18,979 bases of DNA from an uncultured Burkholderiales bacterium (GTDB lineage: Bacteria > Pseudomonadota > Gammaproteobacteria > Burkholderiales > Burkholderiaceae), in contig CALBEV010000041.1 of assembly GCA_937891045.1 (NCBI GenBank), forward strand, positions 1 to 18,979, read 5' to 3'. A model generated the notes under the pieces. It was not told the DNA's origin and made no database searches. It worked only from the letters and a program-made list of their open reading frames with translations. This document shows, one piece after another, positions 15,182 through 18,979 of this stretch (positions within the stretch are counted from its first letter, which is position 1; each line of letters begins with the position of its first letter). The position numbers and the translations under genes were made by a program.

Positions 15182-15805
15182 ATGCAAAAAGACCCCTCTT
15201 CCACACCCGCAGACCAACCCAACACCTTGTCGCGCATGATTTTCGCCACGCGTTGGCTGCAATTGCCTTTGTATCTGGGCTTGATCGCGGCCCAATGCGT
15301 TTACGTCTTCCATTTTTGGGTCGAGCTGGTGCACTTGCTGGAAGCGGTGTTTGGCAACCAAGAAGCTTTGCAAGCCTTGGTCACCAGCATTGGCTACAAA
15401 TCGGAAGCGGTGCCCACCAAGCTGACCGAGGCCATCATCATGTTGGTCATCCTGGGGCTGATCGATGTGGTGATGATCTCCAATTTGCTCATCATGGTGA
15501 TCGTGGGCGGCTACGAAACCTTTGTGTCGCGCATGTACTTGGAGCAGCATCCCGACCAACCCGAATGGCTCAGCCATGTGAACGCCTCGGTGCTCAAAGT
15601 GAAATTGGCCATGGCCATCATCGGCATCTCGTCCATCCACTTGCTGAAAACCTTCATCAACGCGGCCAACTACGACGAGAAAGTGTTGATTTGGCAAACC
15701 GTCATCCACATCGCCTTTTTGCTGAGCGCGATTGCCATCGCCTACACCGACAAACTGCTGAACCAAACCCGTGTGATTGGCAACGAAGCCAATGCGCACC
15801 ACTGA
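15182..15805 (+). CDS. UPF0114 (YqhA) family inner-membrane protein
   Basis: A 207-aa integral membrane protein with four hydrophobic segments: about 27-55 (LPLYLGLIAAQCVYVFHFW), 87-115 (IIMLVILGLIDVVMISNLL), 143-162 (KLAMAIIGISSIHLLKTF) and 173-195. Conserved family stretches are VGGYETFVSRM and SSIHLLKTFINA. The function of UPF0114 is not established. GGAG at 15173-15176 lies five bases before the ATG and supports this start. The fumarase gene begins nine bases after the stop, so the two are probably co-transcribed. Confidence 0.88.
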   Translation: MQKDPSSTPADQPNTLSRMIFATRWLQLPLYLGLIAAQCVYVFHFWVELVHLLEAVFGNQEALQALVTSIGYKSEAVPTKLTEAIIMLVILGLIDVVMISNLLIMVIVGGYETFVSRMYLEQHPDQPEWLSHVNASVLKVKLAMAIIGISSIHLLKTFINAANYDEKVLIWQTVIHIAFLLSAIAIAYTDKLLNQTRVIGNEANAHH

Positions 15806-15814
15806 TTTTTCATC

Positions 15815-17365
15815 ATGACCACCATCCGCCAAGAAGACCTGATTGAATCGGTAGCCGCTGCACTGCAATACATCAGTTACTACCACCCTGCCGACTACAT
15901 CGCCCACCTGGCCCGCGCCTACGAGCGCGAGCAAAGCCCTGCCGCCAAAGACGCCATTGCGCAAATCTTGACCAACAGCAAGATGAGCGCCACGGGTCAC
16001 CGCCCGATTTGCCAAGACACAGGCATCGTCAATGTGTTTTTGAAAATCGGCATGGATGTGCGCTGGGAAGGCTTCAGCGGGAGTGTGGATGACGCCATCA
16101 ACGAGGGTGTGCGCCGCGGCTACAACCACCCGGACAACACGCTGCGTGCATCTGTGGTGGCCGACCCGCAGTTCGCTCGCAAAAACACGAAAGACAACAC
16201 GCCTGCGGTCATCTTCACCGAACTCGTTCCCGGCAACAAACTCGACATCACCGTTGCAGCCAAAGGTGGTGGCAGCGAAAACAAATCGAAGATGGTCATG
16301 CTCAATCCCAGTGACAGCGTGGTCGATTGGGTGCTGAAAACCGTGCCCACCATGGGTGCGGGTTGGTGCCCGCCGGGCATGTTGGGCATTGGCATTGGCG
16401 GTACCGCCGAAAAAGCGGTGCTGATGGCCAAAGAAAGCCTGATGGACGACCTCGACATGTACCAACTGCTAGAGAAGTCCAGCAAAGGATCAGCCTTAAG
16501 CCAAGTAGAAGAACTGCGTTTGGAGCTTTATCACAAGGTCAACGCCCTCGGGATCGGCGCCCAAGGCTTGGGCGGCCTCACCACGGTGCTGGATGTGAAG
16601 ATCAAGATGTACCCCACACATGCGGCCAGCAAGCCCATCGCCATGATCCCCAACTGCGCGGCCACCCGCCATGCACACTTTGTGATGGACGGCTCGGGGC
16701 CGGTGTACTTAGACCCACCCTCGCTTGATGTGTGGCCCAACGTCAACTGGACACCCGACACGCAAAAGAGCCAACGCGTTGACTTGAACACCCTGACCAA
16801 AGCCGAAGTGGCCAGTTGGAAGCCGGGCCAAACTTTGTTGCTCAATGGCAAGATGCTCACCGGCCGCGACGCCGCACACAAACGCATTCAAGACATGCTG
16901 GCCAAGGGTGAAAAGCTGCCGGTGGACTTCACCAACCGGGTCATTTATTACGTCGGGCCTGTGGACCCGGTGGGCGACGAAGCCGTGGGTCCTGCAGGCC
17001 CGACCACCGCCACCCGCATGGACAAGTTCACCGAGATGATGTTGGCGCAAACCGGCCTCATCAGCATGGTGGGCAAGGCCGAGCGCGGACCTACTGCCAT
17101 TGAAGCGATTCAAAAACACAAAAGCGCCTACCTGATGGCTGTGGGTGGCGCGGCCTACCTGGTGTCCAAAGCCATCAAACACGCCGAGGTGGTGGGCTTT
17201 GCAGATCTGGGCATGGAAGCGATTTACGAGTTTGATGTGGTCGACATGCCGGTCACGGTGGCGGTAGACGCAGGTGGCACCAGCGCCCACATCACCGGCC
17301 CCGCCGAGTGGTCCAAGCGCATCGCCACGGGTGAGTTCAAGGGCATCGAGGTCAAAGCCCAGTGA
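15815..17365 (+). CDS. fumarate hydratase, class I (iron-sulfur)
   Basis: Interconverts fumarate and L-malate in the TCA cycle using a [4Fe-4S] cluster. The 516-aa protein is a full single-chain class I enzyme with both the alpha and beta regions. The cluster cysteines fit the family spacing: CQDTG (C66), GWCPPG (C185) and PNCAATRH (C281), 119 and 96 residues apart. Other conserved stretches are AAKGGGSENKS, the KLPVDFTNRVIYYVGPVDP start of the C-terminal half, GPTTATRMDKF and SMVGKAERG. It corresponds to FumA/FumB-type enzymes and is oxygen-sensitive in the family. Its TGA overlaps the GTG start of murI by four bases. No class II fumarase is visible. Confidence 0.95.
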   Translation: MTTIRQEDLIESVAAALQYISYYHPADYIAHLARAYEREQSPAAKDAIAQILTNSKMSATGHRPICQDTGIVNVFLKIGMDVRWEGFSGSVDDAINEGVRRGYNHPDNTLRASVVADPQFARKNTKDNTPAVIFTELVPGNKLDITVAAKGGGSENKSKMVMLNPSDSVVDWVLKTVPTMGAGWCPPGMLGIGIGGTAEKAVLMAKESLMDDLDMYQLLEKSSKGSALSQVEELRLELYHKVNALGIGAQGLGGLTTVLDVKIKMYPTHAASKPIAMIPNCAATRHAHFVMDGSGPVYLDPPSLDVWPNVNWTPDTQKSQRVDLNTLTKAEVASWKPGQTLLLNGKMLTGRDAAHKRIQDMLAKGEKLPVDFTNRVIYYVGPVDPVGDEAVGPAGPTTATRMDKFTEMMLAQTGLISMVGKAERGPTAIEAIQKHKSAYLMAVGGAAYLVSKAIKHAEVVGFADLGMEAIYEFDVVDMPVTVAVDAGGTSAHITGPAEWSKRIATGEFKGIEVKAQ

Positions 17366-18192
17366 AGCTGGACAAGGCCTCGCCCATCGGCGTGTTTGAC
17401 AGCGGCGTGGGCGGCTTGAGCATTTTGAAAGCGCTGCAAGCGCAGATGCCGCACGAACAGTTTGTGTATGTGGCCGACAGCAGCCATGCGCCGTATGGCG
17501 AGCGCGATGCCGACTTCGTGCAAGAACGCGCTGATCATTTGTTGTACCTCATGCGCGAGCAACATCAAGTCAAAGCGCTGGTGGTGGCTTGCAACACCGC
17601 CACCGCCGTGGCCATTCAGAACATGCGCAGCGCTTACCCAGAACTGCCGATGTTCGGCGTGGAACCCGCCATCAAACCTGCAGCGGCCATGAGCCACACG
17701 CAACGCGTGGGCGTGATGGCGACAGCGGGCACCTTGAAGAGCGAGAAGTTTCAAAGCTTGCTGCGTGGTTTGCCAACAGATGTTGCGTTCGTGTTGCAAG
17801 CGTGTGAAGGTTTGGCCGATGCGATCGAGCAGCAATGGCAACACGCCGACAACAACGCAGTGTCTGCACTGTGCAAAAAATACGTTGAAGCCATGGGCGC
17901 GTTTGGCACAAAAGCCGGGCAAATGGATGTGCTGGTGCTGGGCTGTACCCACTATCCTTTCGCGATGAAGGAATTACGCGCCTTGGTGGGGCCCGAGGTG
18001 CAGATGGTGGAAACCGGTGCGCCGGTGGCGCGACACACGCACAAGGTGTTGTCAGACCTGGGCTTGTTGCACACCTCAGGTGAAGGTGGTGTGAAATTGT
18101 TCGCCACAGGTGACGCACAGAATTTGCAGCATGCCGCGCAAATGTGGTTGGGTGAACGCCAAGAACCTTGGCACGTGGCCTCGTTGGCCTGA
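17362..18192 (+). CDS. murI: glutamate racemase
   Basis: Cytoplasmic, cofactor-independent racemase that makes D-glutamate for peptidoglycan. The 276-aa protein starts with GTG in a GTGA overlap with the fumarase stop. Family motifs are IGVFDSGVGGLSI near the N-terminus, SSHAPYGER (residues 40-48), the first catalytic cysteine in ACNTATA (C77), GVEPAIKPA, and the second catalytic cysteine in LGCTHYPF (C195). Length is normal. The overlap means its expression depends on translation of the fumarase gene. No clear terminator follows it. Confidence 0.95.
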   Translation: MKLDKASPIGVFDSGVGGLSILKALQAQMPHEQFVYVADSSHAPYGERDADFVQERADHLLYLMREQHQVKALVVACNTATAVAIQNMRSAYPELPMFGVEPAIKPAAAMSHTQRVGVMATAGTLKSEKFQSLLRGLPTDVAFVLQACEGLADAIEQQWQHADNNAVSALCKKYVEAMGAFGTKAGQMDVLVLGCTHYPFAMKELRALVGPEVQMVETGAPVARHTHKVLSDLGLLHTSGEGGVKLFATGDAQNLQHAAQMWLGERQEPWHVASLA

Positions 18193-18244
18193 AAAAAACT
18201 TGAGTTGGGGATTCAGCGCTGGTGAAGCAGTGTGCTGTCTGCGC

Positions 18245-18871
18245 TCAGTGCAAATGACGGGGTCTGCGGCCACCGTGGCCTGAACTGCCTGCGCCGCCCG
18301 AACCACGCGGGGGCTTGCTGATTTCCAAGGAACTGACCAAAGAATCAAATCGCTTGCTGAACAGCTTGTCCACTTCCAGCACCACATCGGTGAGTTCGGA
18401 GGCGTCGAAATGGCGTTCCATCAGGTTCACCATGTCTTGCACCAAGAGGTCGCGTTGCACCTGCATGATGGCCGCGGGCGTGGGGCCGACAAACAGCATG
18501 AGGAAATCGTCGCGGGATTCACGGCCTTGCGCTTCGTCTTCTTCGTCGAATTCAGAATCGTAAAAAGTCACTTCAAGCGCCGCGCCGGTGAAGGTGAGGT
18601 CGTTCAAGCCCATGCACATGTCGTCCAAGGCTTGGCGGAAGTCGTCTTCGCCTTTGATGGTCCAGCAAATTTGCAGCAGGTGGTCGTTTTCGTCGAAACG
18701 GATGCCCGGCTCTTCTTCGTAAAAACTGTCGGCACCTTCACTCAATGAACGGGCCCCGGCATACATCCAAATAGAGCGCAAGGCGTCTTGGATTTGCTCG
18801 AATGTGACCTCCTCGCGCAATGGCACGGTGCCATGCACATGGATCTCAAAGGTGGTGGTGTATTTCGACAT
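18245..18871 (-). CDS. conserved hypothetical protein of Burkholderiales
   Basis: A 208-aa protein, acidic in its first 180 residues with many Glu/Asp (YEEEPGIRF, YDSEFDEEDEAQ), then a basic, Gly-rich tail (PPRGSGGAGSSGHGG, ending RRPRHLH). There is no signal peptide or membrane segment, so it is probably cytoplasmic. The N-terminus SKYTTTFEIHVHGTVPLREEVTFEQIQDAL looks like a conserved strand-helix unit. From memory it resembles a Comamonadaceae family labelled DUF6806, which I could not verify. It lies just downstream of the tRNA gene on the same strand. The function is unknown. Confidence 0.7.
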   Translation of the reverse strand: MSKYTTTFEIHVHGTVPLREEVTFEQIQDALRSIWMYAGARSLSEGADSFYEEEPGIRFDENDHLLQICWTIKGEDDFRQALDDMCMGLNDLTFTGAALEVTFYDSEFDEEDEAQGRESRDDFLMLFVGPTPAAIMQVQRDLLVQDMVNLMERHFDASELTDVVLEVDKLFSKRFDSLVSSLEISKPPRGSGGAGSSGHGGRRPRHLH

Positions 18872-18917
18872 GAAAGCATGATAGCAGTGGCTTCATGAAT
18901 TGGGAATATGAGAAAGA

Positions 18918-18979
18918 TGGTGCCCGAGACCGGAATCGAACCGGTACGCCCGTTATTCACGAAAGCGGCGGATTTTAAG
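18918..18979 (-). tRNA. tRNA-Leu(UAA), 3' half only
   Basis: The minus strand reads, from the window edge, an anticodon loop CTTAAAA (anticodon TAA at 18975-18977), the anticodon stem half TCCGC, a long class II variable region, a T arm (ACCGG, TTCGATT loop, CCGGT), the acceptor strand CTCGGGC, discriminator A and an encoded CCA (18918-18920). The long variable arm and TAA anticodon indicate leucine. The 5' half is outside the window. Confidence 0.88.

Noticed and set aside
15146..16465. 439-codon minus-strand frame opposite UPF0114 and fumarase
   Set aside because: It crosses two well-supported genes, is His/Asp/Val-rich and has no domain.

Overview
The window looks like chromosomal DNA of a betaproteobacterium of the order Burkholderiales, most likely family Comamonadaceae. 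This rests on gene content and protein style (MatB-type synthetase, short IlvD, Acs, UPF0114, class I fumarase and MurI, all with GC-rich codon use) and on a tRNA-Leu 3' half of the usual proteobacterial form. Genus cannot be fixed by eye.

Layout. 1-84: a probable 3' tail of an upstream gene, then a repeat. 82-1605 (-): malonyl-CoA synthetase matB. 1606-1937: head-to-head spacer with a small inverted-repeat element. 1938-2598 (+): overlapping DUF4160/DUF2442 pair, a predicted toxin-antitoxin-like module. 2582-2748: second repeat element. 2749-3549 (-): lgt. 3550-3815: AT-rich spacer with a probable promoter. 3816-10330 (+): complete chaperone-usher fimbrial locus (two paralogous pilins, a third pilin-like subunit, a 102-aa mini-pilin-like protein, PapD-type chaperone, 1011-aa usher). 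10491-12185 (+): ilvD. 12264-12569 (+): small c-type cytochrome. 12570-13021: about 450 bp of repeats without a gene. 13022-15001 (-): acs. 15182-18192 (+): UPF0114 membrane protein, class I fumarase and murI, closely packed. 18245-18871 (-): conserved hypothetical. 18918-18979 (-): 3' half of a tRNA-Leu(UAA), cut by the window edge.

Two things stand out. First, a family of 21-bp imperfect palindromes (called R1 here: AATTGG and CCAATT arms around GGTCAGATT) occurs nine times. The copies are arranged as inverted termini of three short elements, plus one lone end at 55-73, and two elements carry a 69-bp hairpin module (R2) of which the third has a fragment. R1 copies lie within a few bases of nearly every gene 3' end they touch, and in several cases supply or overlap the stop codon. 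No transposase is present, so these look like non-autonomous REPIN/MITE-type elements moved in trans. They bracket the DUF4160/DUF2442 pair on both sides. Second, the fimbrial locus has an usher with an extra N-terminal domain that resembles its own plug domain, a very short pilin-like protein, no recognisable two-domain adhesin, and hairpins at gene junctions that could set subunit stoichiometry.

The rest is housekeeping metabolism: acetate and malonate activation, the fumarase step of the TCA cycle, branched-chain amino acid synthesis, lipoprotein maturation and D-glutamate supply for peptidoglycan.
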